This document shows, one piece after another, positions 12,160 to 24,023 of a stretch of DNA of 64,000 nucleotides. The notes below the pieces were generated by a model. It ran no database searches, was not told the origin of the DNA, and worked only from the letters and a program-made list of their open reading frames with translations. The position numbers and the translations under genes were made by a program. Position 1 is the stretch's first letter. Every line of letters starts with the position of its first letter. The DNA is from Lytechinus variegatus (lineage: Eukaryota > Echinodermata > Echinoidea > Temnopleuroida > Toxopneustidae), in NCBI RefSeq assembly GCF_018143015.1, contig NC_054740.1, forward strand, positions 67,606,856 to 67,670,855. Reading direction: 5' to 3'.

Positions 12160-12310
12160 AAAAACACCGCTCCAGCAACTAGTTGACAGAGCGCATGGAC
12201 CTGTACCTCCATGCAGAGCGCGAGTGAATTATAAACACGTGTTTTCTTCCGTTTTCGCGCGAAATTCTGAAAACGTAAACACAGCTGAGTGCGCCGTGCC
12301 AAGAGCAATA
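12160..12310 (-). promoter_or_regulatory. Probable MSH6 promoter with E2F palindrome and E-box
   Basis: This GC/CpG-richer stretch lies directly upstream of the MSH6 ATG. It contains the perfect palindrome TTTCGCGCGAAA at 12253-12264, which has an E2F core (TTTSSCGC) on both strands. It also holds AAACACGTGTTT at 12233-12244, a palindromic E-box. The E2F site is about 100 bp from the start codon. E2F control of MSH2/MSH6 is established in mammals. Use here is inferred from motif and position. Confidence 0.55.
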
Positions 12311-12429
12311 GGGAAAACCCCTATCCGATCACACACTGCTTCCCCGGGCATTTTTTTTTGTTCGGATTAATTCTGTTCCAATTTTCTGGGCATTTTCTCG
12401 AGGCATCTGGCGAGCCAAATTGCAATAAA

Positions 12430-13375
12430 TCCTGAACCACTGGCGTACAGATGGGGGGACTGGGGGCCATGGACGCCACAAAATTTTCACGACCAAGAAA
12501 AAAAGGGGAAGAAAAAAAGAAATATTCGATTTTTTATAAAGGTCAAGATTTTTTATTGATCGCTTCGCTCGCTTGCAGCTTATCAGAACAACTTTCCCCA
12601 TACGCCTGGCCCCTTCAAAAGCGTCAATATTATTGAATTTTTAAAAACATCTTTGTTATTTGGGAGCTCAGCTACACAGACCTCTAGCGGCCATCTCACA
12701 CACATTGCCAGGGCTAGAGGGACCTAGCTATATGCCCCATAGGCTCCGTGTACCCCCTCCCCCACAACAGAAAAAACTCGGACTTTAATTGTGAATTATT
12801 GCACCGAGGTCGTATTGATTACTAGATTCTGCCGAGATTCTGCTTATGTTCAAAACTTAAACCTATATTCTGATGTTTGGGGTATATAGGTTCCATGTCT
12901 ATAGTGTAAACGCCTTCAGCCTGTATATGGCCATGTGGCTAAGTTACTAGGAGGATGAGAGGAAAAGGAGATGGGGAGGGGAGGGGGGTGGTGGCAGATG
13001 GAGTAGCAATTTGCGAATCCGGAATGCGAAGCCGGCCGTGCCCCCCCCCCCCCCTCTTGAGAGGCAGTTAAAATTTGTAATGAAAAATGCCCTTACAACA
13101 GAAGTGCCCCAACCCCTTTGGAAGTGAAGATCTTTCTTTGCATGTCAATTTTTATCATGGCCCGAAAACCTTTTTTTTTCTTTTTTTCTTGTCAAAATAA
13201 TTTTTCCTTGGAAATAATGTGCCCCCCCCCCCCATTGCAACAAACTATATAGAAGCCGCATAATTCCAAATATTACACAGGATTTTAGTTTATAAAGGGA
13301 TACTTCGGGCTGAAGATATTTATATCTTAATAAATCGGTGGCGTTGATCCTGGGGGGGCTAGGGGGCACAGTGCC
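12430..13375. repeat. Repeat-derived non-coding sequence with homopolymer C/G runs
   Basis: It holds poly-C runs near 13040 and 13222 and GGGGGGACTGGGGGCC-like text shared with other dispersed repeats here. No exon with both splice sites and coding sense was found. Confidence 0.5.
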
Positions 13376-14030
13376 CCCACCCCCACTTTCTGAAGCACTG
13401 AAAACCTGAAAAGTGCCCCTTTCATCGGAAGAGGACCCGTTAAAGATGCCACCAAGTGCCCTTTCTCGTATAAGTGCCAATTTCTTTCTCCAAAAAATGC
13501 CCCCTCACGGACGTGTTCGGTGTAGTCTGCTGGGCAAACCATTCACTCGAGTATAGGGTCTGAATTGCAGCCTACTCATGCCTTCTGTACTGAAGGCATT
13601 CTCGCTCAGTACTGTATTGGAACAGCAAGTTTTGTATGTGCTAGTCTTTGCGTGGAGGCACACTTGTTGATCAAAGTTCCAATCAGGGTCTGTGCCTGCA
13701 GACTATGTTCGGTACCCTTTTCACCTGAGAAGGACCCGTTCATTAGTATGTGTTAGAAGTGCCATATCTCGAATCTGTGCCAATTTTTACCAAAAAATTC
13801 CCCCTAACGAACGTGTTCTGTGCTCCTTTTACATGAGGACGCGGTTTATGTCTGAGCAAGTGTTCCCTTGCTTTCTTATAGGTGCCTTTTCTCGTATCAG
13901 TGCCCCCTTTTACCCAAGGAAAGTGCCCCTCACTGTTCTACTTATTTCACCTGATGAGAAGAACCTGTTTTATGTGTTAACGAGTGCTCATTTGCTTTAT
14001 CATAGGTGCCTGTTCTTGATATCAGATAAG
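13375..14030 (+). repeat. Degenerate tandem repeat, roughly 110-130 bp unit
   Basis: Repeating blocks are GAGAAGGACCCGTT or GATGAGAAGAACCTGTT, TTCTCGTATCAGTGCC, TTTTACCCAAGGAAAGTGCC and CCCCTCACGGACGTGTT. A MITE (13522-13705) splits one copy. Confidence 0.65.
13522..13705. mobile_element. MITE with TAGTCTGC ends and 8-bp duplication
   Basis: It starts GTAGTCTGCTGGGCAAACC and ends GCAGACTA. TGTTCGGT flanks both sides (13514-13521 and 13706-13713). A second copy lies at 34030-34190. An 8-bp duplication suggests a hAT-type mover. Confidence 0.8.
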
Positions 14031-14939
14031 TTGTCCTGAAGACCACTATTTTCGCGCCCGATGATCGCCCGGGATTTTCAAAAAAAGAATTGCCGTGTCT
14101 TCCTTCTGCAAGTCCATAACGAATGAAAAAACTTGTAAAAATAATACTGCCTTAAGTTTCATGAGTCGTGTGGGTGGGGTAGATAATTTTTTTCTTTGTT
14201 TTAAGATTACGGCCGTACGCAGCGGGGGGGGGGGCACCGTGGGAGTAGTTGCCCCCGAAATTTGAGAGCTCACATATTATTTACTGCAGATTTTCACAAA
14301 GTTCACCAACAGTATACACTTGAAAATGATGCATTTTTTCATTAAAACATGAACATAAATAAACCGTTTCTAAAATTTTGAAACGTCATATAGCTTCTTT
14401 TTACATCCGAATCCGATGAAATTTCAGCATTATGCTTGTTTAATTTTTTTTCTCTCTTTCAAATATATTTCTAGGAGGACTTGCCCTATTTTCTTTCGGA
14501 GATTTAGTATATAAGGAAAACATGCAGTGAAGGGGGTGGGGTTCTTCTTTTTATTTGGCAACTAGTTAGCTTGACTATTTTCGCCATCATGAATATTATT
14601 ATTCACGTTTGCTTTCTTTGAAAAAAAAAATATATATATATATATATTTATAAAGTAAAATTTAAGATATTTCTTGCTTTCTTCTTCTTTTCCTCTTCTT
14701 TTTTTCTTTTCTAGGATGAATCAGTGATCAAGTCTTTCTCTCTACAATTGCTTTTACTGCATGCCATGGTATAGGCCTACTGATGGTATTATAGTTATTT
14801 TTATTTGTCAATTTATGACATTATTTGTCATATTGATGAACATAATTTTTATGTCACGAGAAGGAACAAAATGATAATTAAAAACAAATAATAACTCGTT
14901 TTCCCTCCTTTCTCATCCCCCCCCCCCGATCCCCTCGTC

Positions 14940-15345
14940 GGTTACACTTCGTAATTCCGAAGGTTCATAATTCCGAAAGTTCTTTATTCCGAAGGTTCGT
15001 AATTCCGAAACATGTAAATTGCCTATATAACTCGATGTTCGTTAATCCGAAAACGAAAAAGGGTTCGTTAATCCGAACATTAATTTTGTGGCGTTATTCC
15101 GAAAACGAAATAAGGTTCGTTGTTTCGAAGGTTCGATAATCCGAAAACGAAATAAGGTTCGTTGTTCCGAAGGTTCGTTAGTCCGAAAACGAAATAAGGT
15201 TCGTTGTTCTGAAGGTCCTTTTAATCCGAAAACGAAATGAGGTTCGTAATTCCGATGGTTCGTTAGTCCGAAAACGAAATAAGGTTCGTTAATCCGAAAA
15301 TTAAATAAGGTTCGTATTTCCGAAAATGAAATTAATTCATATTGG
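14940..15345. repeat. Left subterminal array of the outer foldback element
   Basis: It is built of 16-bp units (GGTTCGTAATTCCGAA and GGTTCGTTAATCCGAA), the latter often extended by AACGAAATAA. Copies are more diverged than in the inner element. Confidence 0.9.
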
Positions 15346-17419
15346 TAACAAGAACGGTGCTGTTCTTGCAAGATGATAGGATATTATGCAATGATGATGT
15401 GTTGTGGCCAAAGCATGTAGGCGCCCTGATCAAACATACGCTTAATTTCGATTTTATCTGAGCAAATGCTGCCCAAGCAAATGGTTTAAAGATGCAGCTA
15501 TGGGATTAAGTAAGAAAAAAAATTTCCCATTTTGAAAAATTAGCATTTCCCTGTTATTTCTTTAGGGGTACAATATTATTGACCCCTGCAACCCCCCCCC
15601 CCCCCCGCCAGGCGGATCCAACTTTCGCCAATGGGGGGGGGGGCGAAATTTTTTCACCCATAATTTCCCGGATCGGCAGTTTTAAAGTTGATTTTTGTTT
15701 GTTTCTTTGAAAGGGTATTCCTAATAGCCAATAATTGTTATAAAATAAAGTGAATATGTAATAATATCATAAGCTCTTGTTAAATAATTTTCGTTGAAAA
15801 TAATTATGATGGGCAATAATGTTTGTGATCTTCAAATCAAGATGGCTATGTAACTAGATAACAGCTGCGAGCAAGAAGCGCGAGCAGAAATTTTAATTGT
15901 AAGCTCTGACCTTGATCTATAAAAGGGACATGTTTAGGGATTTTTGCAGTTAGCCATGAAGACGATACATGTTTCAACCAAGGGGGGCGGAACGTATTTT
16001 CCTTTTGGGAGGGGGGGGGGGCGGAGGAAGCCAAAAAGTGCACTTATATGCCAAAAAGGGCATTTTGGTGCAAACGGATATTTTCACCAATATCATCTGT
16101 GTAAAAAAGTTGTGTGTTTTGTAGTAATTAAGTTGAGAAAAGTTTTTTACTTGATTTCTGATTGATAACATAATATATTTAGGTTTTATTTTTTTGCGAG
16201 AAAGCGTAGTGAGCAAGCGGTTTGGAAAAAATTCAAATCTGAAGTTGTAAAACTCGCTTTTTGGTCAATTATGGACTCCAAAGATGGAGGGTGCAAGATG
16301 GAGGGTGCACTGCTGGCAAGATGGAGGGTGCACTGCTGCTGCTGCTGCTGTGTAGCAGTGCTCTCCAAGTTTACCTCCGTGGACTTGATTAACACCTTAG
16401 ATGTCATGACAATACTGTTACACCTTTTTATATAACCCTCAGGGAGTCTTTTGAAGATACTTTTGTGTTTTGAACGTGCTTTTTCATGGATTATGTGACC
16501 GTTTTCGCATGAGGATATTTTGTGTTTCATGACTTTCATCTTGCTACCTACTCACTGTTGTTTGAGTACATGCAGCTACCTCTACAAGGCGCAGAACTTT
16601 GATGCCCACTCAGCCATGATATTGAGTAATTAATAACTTTTTTTGCTACACAAAGGGAGTGTTTAGCACTAACAATTACAGTTATATAAAATACTTTCAC
16701 TTCTGCACCACATATACTCAATCATCTACTTTTGCCGTTTGGATGTTCTCTCCTATTTTTGTCTACACTTTTCTGCACACATTTGTCTATGCACATTATT
16801 CCTCTCACTTCCCTGCTTACACTAGGACTATTAACATTCCTTTATCTTGATGACCTCGTCGATATTGTTTTATTTTCTCTCGCTCTGTCTCTCTACACAT
16901 GTGTGTTCATGGACCTACTACTCTAGTCCATGGTGTGTCCTAGAAGCTGTAGTCTTCCGCATCAGGCGTATTTCTTGTGTTTTTGAAGAGCATCAGATTG
17001 AATTGTATATACACTTGCTTATATAGCGCTTTATATCAGAAGTCTCTAAACTCTTCAGTAATGCAGCAGAACTACCCTGGCTTTGGCAGAGCAGCTGTTC
17101 CGTGTTCAGCGTTCCAAGGAATAAATTCCTGCCAGCTTGGTTACCCATTTACCTCACCTGGGTTGAGTGCAGCACACTGAATGTGGATAAATTTCTTGCT
17201 AATACAAAAAATGCATTTATACCAGCTACAATTCTCACTTTTGGACATGGAAGATGCAGGCGTATACTATACAAGTGCTTCATGGACCCTCCAGGACATT
17301 ATTTACTTTTGTTGAGTCAATGAATAAGATGTAGGCCTAGACTCGTTTGTGTGAGTGGGGAGTGGGGAGGGTTGTAAGGGTGTGTGTGTGTGTGTGTGTG
17401 CGTGGCTCATATTTATGTC

Positions 17420-18814
17420 ATGAATTTTGTTTTCTATTATTTGTTAATTTCATTTTTATGTTCTTTCCATGTCTCATTTGGTTTTGAATATGTTACTATC
17501 AAATCGTTTAAGCGCGTAAAATACTTTCGCTCTCGGATTTTATATTATCATAATTCCGTGGCCACCTTTCAAACAGCAATATATCAGGAACATAATCAAG
17601 TCTTTTTTCGTGTTTTATTGTCTGGCGACGTTGAAACAAATCCCGGTCCAAACTATAAATTCCCTTGTGGTCATTGCGAGAAACCCGTTAAAAATAACCA
17701 AAATGGACTGTTGTGTACCACTTGTCAAAAGTGGTATCACACTAAATGTCTCGAGATCTCTTTAAATGAATATACTAGGCTGTATCAAAACCCAAATGAG
17801 AATTGGATATGTTTAACCTGTTCATTGCCGCCATTTTGTGACTCAATTTTTACACAATCCTTAATTGATGTTCAACCCACCTCAACAGTAATTAATGCAC
17901 CTCCTATCCCTGAATTTAACACACCTACTGGAATTGATAAGGCTATTTTATACAAATCATTTAATGATATATTTAAAGCAAAAGGGTTGCATTTCGTTCA
18001 TTTAAATATCAGATCCATTTTACATAAAATTCCTGAACTACGCGTCCTTCTCTATGAAAGTAGAATTTCAGTAATTGCAATTACAGAAACATGGTTGAAT
18101 TCGTCCATAAATAATGAAGAAATTTATATCGATGGTTATTCTATATTAAGACGAGATCGTGCAGGCGACCATGGTGGTGGGGTCTGCATTTATATTAAAA
18201 ATGATATTGCATTTAATCTAAGAGAAGATCTTACACCTGATGGTATTGAATCATTGTGGATCGACATTCTATTACCACATACAAAGCCTATTACTTTAGG
18301 TGTAGTCTACAGACCCCCCAGAGACAATCACTTTATTGATTCTCTCCATGATATATTGGACATATTAACAAAAGATGATGAGGTTATTCTTTTAGGGGAC
18401 ATGAATATTTGTCTATTACAACAATCAGCACTGACCAAAAGATACAAGAATATTTTGAATTTATATGGTTTTAGCCAACTTATAACAAAACCCACCCGAA
18501 CTACACCTACCACTTCTTCATTAATAGACCATGTAATTTGTAGTAAAGAAGAAAATATTTGTCAAAGTGGTGTCTTTGAAATTGGCTTAAGTGATCACTT
18601 TTTAACGTATTGTTCAAGGAAACTTATCAGGCCTGTATTTGGGCAGCATAGAACTATAAGCATTCGATGTATGAAAAACTATTGTGAAAATGATTTTAAT
18701 TTCGCTTTATCTCAAATCAATTGGTCTGTTATATTTGAATGTAATGAAGTGAATATTGCTTGGTCACACTTCAAAAGTATTTTCATGTCAGTAGTTGATA
18801 AGTGTCACACTTAA
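17420..18814 (+). pseudogene. Retrotransposon ORF: 2A-like leader, PHD-type finger, AP-type endonuclease
   Basis: I start it at ATG 17420. The reading frame is open further upstream only through a GT microsatellite. Residues 1-22 are strongly hydrophobic (MNFVFYYLLISFLCSF), resembling a signal sequence. Residues 66-77 (VLLSGDVETNPGP core) match the 2A consensus D(V/I)ExNPG|P, where the ribosome skips the last Gly-Pro bond. A Cys4-His-Cys3 finger follows (CGHC, CTTC, HTKC, CLTC), then an exonuclease/endonuclease/phosphatase domain with LNIRS, ITETW, GDMN and LSDHF blocks carrying the catalytic Asn, Glu, Asp and His. A frameshift near 18805-18815 separates it from the reverse transcriptase frame. 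Confidence 0.85.
17621..17650 (+). other. 2A-like ribosome-skipping motif (SGDVETNPGP)
   Basis: The ten codons encode SGDVETNPGP, preceded by hydrophobic VFFRVLL. This satisfies the functional 2A core DVExNPGP. Such motifs at the N-terminus are established for sea urchin CR1-type elements. Activity in this copy is inferred. Confidence 0.85.
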
Positions 18815-20409
18815 AGTGTGCACCTTTAAAACAAGTAAGAATTAAGCAAAGAACAGAAAGATGGATGACCAGTGAAATTATTAGTTTGATAAGACAACGA
18901 AATATAGCTTTCAGGAAAATGAAAAAAGATATTGGTAATTTAGAACTCGAAAGGAAATTTAAACTATTGCGAAATGTGGTACAAAGGAAAGTGAGGAAAG
19001 CTAAAGACGAATTTTTCCAAAATCAAATTGAAGACAATAAACATGATTCTAGGAAATTATGGAAAAATCTCAAAGAGTTAGGTGTAAAAAACAAACAAAA
19101 AAATATTCAGAAAAGTGTTATTAATATTAAAGGGGAACTTTGTCATGATAATCTAAAGATAGCCAACGAATTTAACAATTATTTCACAACAGTGGCAGAT
19201 AAATTAGCTTGTGAGCTCCCCATTACGGACAGAAGTGAGTTTGGGGCCGACAGTCCTAATTTAAAAAAACTTTACGACAATAAAGGTATACAAAAAGGCT
19301 GTTTTAATTTTTCTCCTGTCACAGAAAAGTTTGTATTAAATGAATTATCCAAGTTGAAAATATCAAAAAGTACCGGACTTGACTTGGTTCCTGCTAGATT
19401 TTTAAAGGATGGTGCAAAAAACGTCTTTATTCCTTTAACTTACATTATTAACCTATCTATTTCAACTTGTACCTTCCCTGATGAAATGAAAATCGCTAAA
19501 GTCACACCATTACACAAAAAGAAAGACAAAACTCATGTTGGGAATTATAGACCTATTAGTGTGTTAAGCATAGTGTCGAAAATTTTGGAGAAATGCGTGT
19601 ATTCTCAAATTGAGAAATACTTTAAAGAATACAAAATCATTTATGAATTTCAGTCTGGTTTTAGGAATGGTTATTCTACTGAAACATGTTTAATTCACTT
19701 GTTGGATTTTGTTAGGAATGAAATTTCCGAAGGCCGTTATGTTGGAATGGTTCTTCTTGACTTACAAAAAGCATTCGATACGGTTAATCATGAAATACTC
19801 TTAAAGAAATTAGAAGTGATGGGTTTGAATTTAGCATGTTTAAATTGGTTTAGGTCTTACTTGACAAATCGCCGCCAAGTGGTATCCATGCAAAATGTAC
19901 TCTCATATTCTATGCCTATAAAGTGTGGAGTTCCTCAGGGGAGCATATTAGGTCCCATTCTTTTTATGTGCTATATCAATGATATGTGTATTTGTGTTAA
20001 TGAAAGTAAATTACTTTTATGCAGACGACAGTGTTTTACTCTATTCTGATACAAGTCCTAGCTGATCGGTGAAAAACTTAGCTTAGAATTATCAAATTGT
20101 GTTAAATGGATGACAGATAATAAGCTTAGCTTACATGTTGGTAAGACCGAAAGTATTTTGTTTTGTTCGCGGGCTAGGTCTAAGCATACAGATGATTTCA
20201 ATATATACTATAACAATCAATTAATTAAGAGACAGAATTCCGTGAAGTATTTAGGCCTGATATTAAATAGTGATCTCTCATGTACGTCTATGGTTGACTC
20301 TATTGTCAAAAAAGCTAATGCTCGCTTGAAATTTCTATACCGGTATCAAAATTGCATGAATACGAAATCCAGACGCATTTTAAGCTTTTCATTAATACAG
20401 TGTTTATTT

Positions 20410-20860
20410 CGCATACATTCGTAATTCCGAAGCTTCGTAATTCCGAAGGTTCGGTTATTCCGAAGGTTCGTATTTCCGAAGGTTCGTAATTCCGAAGGTT
20501 CATAATTCCGAAGGTTCGTCAATCCGAAAACGAAATAAGGTTCGTAATTCCGAAGGTTCGTTAATCCGAAAACGAAATAAGGTTCGTAATTCCGAAGGTT
20601 CGTTAATCCGAAAACAAAATAAGGTTCGTAATTCCGAAGGTTCGTTAATCCGAAAACGAAATAAGGTTCGTAATTCCGAAGGTTCGTTAATCCGAAAACA
20701 AAATAAGGTTCGTAATTCCGAAGGTTCGTTAATCCGAAAACGAAATAAGGTTCGTAATTCCGAAGGTTCGTTAATCCGAAAACGAAATAAGGTTCGTTAA
20801 TCCGAAAACGAAATAAGGTTCGTTAATCCGAAAATTAAATAAGGTTCGTATTTCCGAAAA
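20410..20860. repeat. Left array of the inner foldback element, 42-bp higher-order repeat
   Basis: About six near-identical 42-bp units, each a 16-mer GGTTCGTAATTCCGAA followed by a 26-mer beginning GGTTCGTTAATCCGAA and ending AACGAAATAA. Simpler 16-mers lie at the outer edge. Near-identity suggests recent amplification. Confidence 0.93.
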
Positions 20861-21359
20861 TGAAAATAATTCATTTTGGTAACAAAAACGATGTTGTCAT
20901 TACAAGATTACACGATATTATGCAATGATAGTAATAACGATCGATGATGTGTGTTGGGGCCAAAGCATGTATTTCATTAAGAATGGCGCCCTGATCAAGC
21001 ATAGGCTAATTTCGATTTTATCTGAGCAATTGCTGCCTATAAGCAAATGGTTTAATTAAAGATGCAGGGGATCAAGTGTGTTGGAAGCGTGCGAGCAACC
21101 TCTAGATAATAGGATTTGTATTGGAGGGGATGTCATTTTTAATAACAGCTTCTGCTGGTAATAAAAATAAAAATGATGCTAATAATGATCCTTGTGAGAT
21201 GTTGAAAGCGCGAATCGCAAGCTGAAACTAGTAGACATTTCATGTAACAAGACGTGAAGTGAGCATTCGGAGCATTTTTTGTAATCGTGAGAAAGATGTG
21301 TATCTTTCTAAAGAATTAATGCGAGGGCGAGTTGTAATTTGTTTATATACTGACCTGGG

Positions 21360-21511
21360 GCCCGTTGCATGAAACTTTTTACCTGAGAAAACTCAGGTTG
21401 TTTTTACAGGAGTTTTTGCCCTGTGCTAAAGTAATTGGCGGAAATCAGACTAACCTTAGTTTTCAGTTTTTACCAGAGTTTTCTCAGGTAAAAAGTTTTA
21501 TGCAACAGGCT
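21360..21511. mobile_element. Small palindromic MITE inside the inner foldback element
   Basis: CCCGTTGCATGAAACTTTTT with ACCTGAGAAAACTCAGG is mirrored at the right by TTTTCTCAGGTAAAAAGTTT and TATGCAACAGG. Confidence 0.75.
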
Positions 21512-23429
21512 TCAGAAAGTAATCTTTTAAGGACTGCATTTAGTGACTCATGAATAGAATATATATCTCACGAACTAAATAATGAGAGCGCGAACCGCAA
21601 GCTTAAAATTTGTGATATTCCAACCTGAAAACTGGACATTTCATACTTCTTTTTTGTAACCAGGAATAGAATGAGTTCCTCAATAAACAATACTTGATGC
21701 GAGCGAGAAACGTGAGCCAAATTTTTCCGATTTTCCAACCTGAAAACTGGACATTCTATAGCATTCTTGGAAAAAAAAATAATAGCTGGGAGAATAGTTT
21801 TCAGAACTGAAGTGGCTTCCCTGGGTAAATGATATCTATATCAATATCATCATTCTAGGCCCACATGAAATTTCCAAAAGTTTGAGCACGTGATTCGCTA
21901 GCAACATCTCACAAGGATGCCCTTTTAACAGTATTGACCAAAAAGGTGAATTTTACATCTTCAGATTCGACCTTTTCCCCCAAACCGCTTGCTCTCTACG
22001 CTCGCAGAAATGAAACGTAAATATATAACTTTAGCATGTTTAGTGATCACTTAAAAAATTGTGCTCAATTTAGTTACTACAAAAACACACAACCTCTTTA
22101 CACAGATGATAATCTAATGGTGAAAATATCCGTTTGCACCAAATTGCCCCTATTGGCCCCTTTTTTTTACTTTGCCCCCCCCCCCAAAAAAAAAAATACG
22201 TTCCGCCGCCATTGGTTAAAACACGCATCGTCTTCATGGCTAACTGCAAAAAGTTCTTAAAATGTCCCCTTTAGATCAGGTCAGAGCTTATATAATTATT
22301 TAAAAATTCTGTTCGCGCTTCTTGCTAGCAGTTATTATCTAAATTTAGTTACATAGGCATCTCGCTTTGAAGATCACAAACATATTGCCCATCATATTAA
22401 CAAATATATAGCTCGCGCTCGCATTATTTAAAAAGGGTTTATCATGTTATTACATATTTACTTTATTTTATAAGGATAAAGCTAATTATTGACTGTTAGG
22501 ACTACCCTTTCAAAGAAACAAACAAAAATCAACTTTAAACTGCCGATCAAGGAAAATATGGCTAAAAAAAAATCCCCCCCCCCCCCCTCTATTTGACGAA
22601 AGTTGGATCCGCCGGGAGGGAGGCAGGGGGCATCAAAAATGGAATAAAAAAACAGGGGAATTAATATTTTCCAAAATGGGAAAGTTCCTTTTTCAAAAAT
22701 AAATATGCCGTTTTTCATGTTTTTTTCGAAATAAAATACTCTTTTTAAAGTATACAAGTTAAGTTAAGTTTTCAGGCTGGAATATTGAAAAATTTCAGCT
22801 TGCGCTTCGAACTCTCATTCGATTGGTGAAATATGCATCCTAAAGAGGTCACTAAATGCTTTCTTTAACAGGTTCCTTTTCTGGTCAGTATGTTTAAGCT
22901 CGCGTTTTGCGCTCGTGTTAATTCTTTAGTTAGATGCACATCTTTTTAATGACAGCAGAAATCTGCTCGGATTTTTAAAAACTAATTTTCATTTTTTATT
23001 GAAATAACCTAAAGTTTAGCTTGTGATTCACGCTCGCAACACCTCGCAATAATGCCATTTTAAGAATAACTGACCACAAAAAACGTTATACAACTTCACC
23101 TTTGAATTTGTTTTACCAAGCCGCTCGCTCATTATACTCTCTCCCGAAAAATAAAACCTAAATATACATTTTGCCATAATAAGAAGTCACTTCAAAAAAG
23201 TTATTCTCTACTTAATCACTATCAAACAGACAATGACTTCAAGCAGATGATAATCTTAAGGTGAAAATATCACCACAGTCCCAATTTTGACGTATGAGTT
23301 TCATTTTTTGGCTTTACCCCCAACGAAAATTCGTTCGGCCGCCCTTGCCTTCCCATCCTCATATGATAATTAAACGGCAACAGTGTCCCCCGCCCCCCTC
23401 CCCTTGCCTCTGCCTCTGCTTTCCCGGTT

Positions 23430-24023
23430 TTCATTTTTCGGATTAACGAACCTTATTTTGTTTTCGGATTAACGAACCTTATTTTGTTTTCGGATTAACG
23501 AACCTTATTTCGTTTTCGGATTAACGAACCTTCGGAAAAACGAACCTTATTTTGTTTTCGGATTAACGAACCTTATTTCGTTTTCGGATTAACGAACCTT
23601 CGGAAAAACGAACCCTATTTCGTTTTCGGATCAACGAACCTTCGGAATAACGAACCTTTTTTCGTTTTCGGATTAACGAACCTTCGGAACAACGAACCTT
23701 ATTTCGTTTTCGGATTAACGAACCTTCGGAACAACGAACCTTATTTCGTTTTCGGATTAACGAACCTTCGGAACAACGAACCTTATTTCGTTTTCGGATT
23801 AACGAACCTTCGGAACAACGAACCTTATTTCGTTTTCGGATTATCGAACCTTCGGAATAACGAATCGTCGGAATTACGCCACAAATGTTCGGATTAACGA
23901 ACCCTTTTTCGTTTTCGGATTAACGAACATCGAGGTATAGGCAATTTACGTGTTTCGGAATTACGAACCTTCGGAATAAAGAACCTTCGGAATTACGAAG
24001 CTTCGGAATTACGAAGTGTAACC
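23430..24023. repeat. Right array of the inner foldback element
   Basis: Complementary units (TTCGTTTTCGGATTAACGAA, CCTTCGGAACAACGAACC) occur in about 20 copies, longer than the left array and with AACAACG/AAAAACG variants. The outermost units revert to CGGAATTACGAAG. Confidence 0.92.

Larger units (their letters stand above)
20410..24023 (+). mobile_element. Inner TU-like foldback transposon inserted in the CR1 RT
   Basis: It starts CGCATACATTCGTAATTCCG and ends ...CGGAATTACGAAGTGTAACC. The 8-bp GTTTATTT flanks it on both sides (20402-20409 and 24024-24031), and removing one copy restores the RT frame. It has long arrays at both ends and an AT-rich middle with blocks shared, inverted, with the outer element (for example 21980-22400 against 15820-16240). 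No ORF of transposase size. Confidence 0.92.

Noticed and set aside
16186..16539. Minus-strand ORF with six glutamines
   Set aside because: It is antisense to the 5' untranslated part of the CR1 element. The glutamines come from a TGC repeat.
17621..17650. Possible viral origin because of the 2A motif
   Set aside because: The motif sits in front of a PHD-like finger, AP-type endonuclease and RT, which defines a non-LTR retrotransposon. No viral genes are present.
20410..24023. CRISPR-like or satellite array
   Set aside because: Units are adjacent without unique spacers, lie at transposon ends and are inverted relative to each other. The host is eukaryotic.
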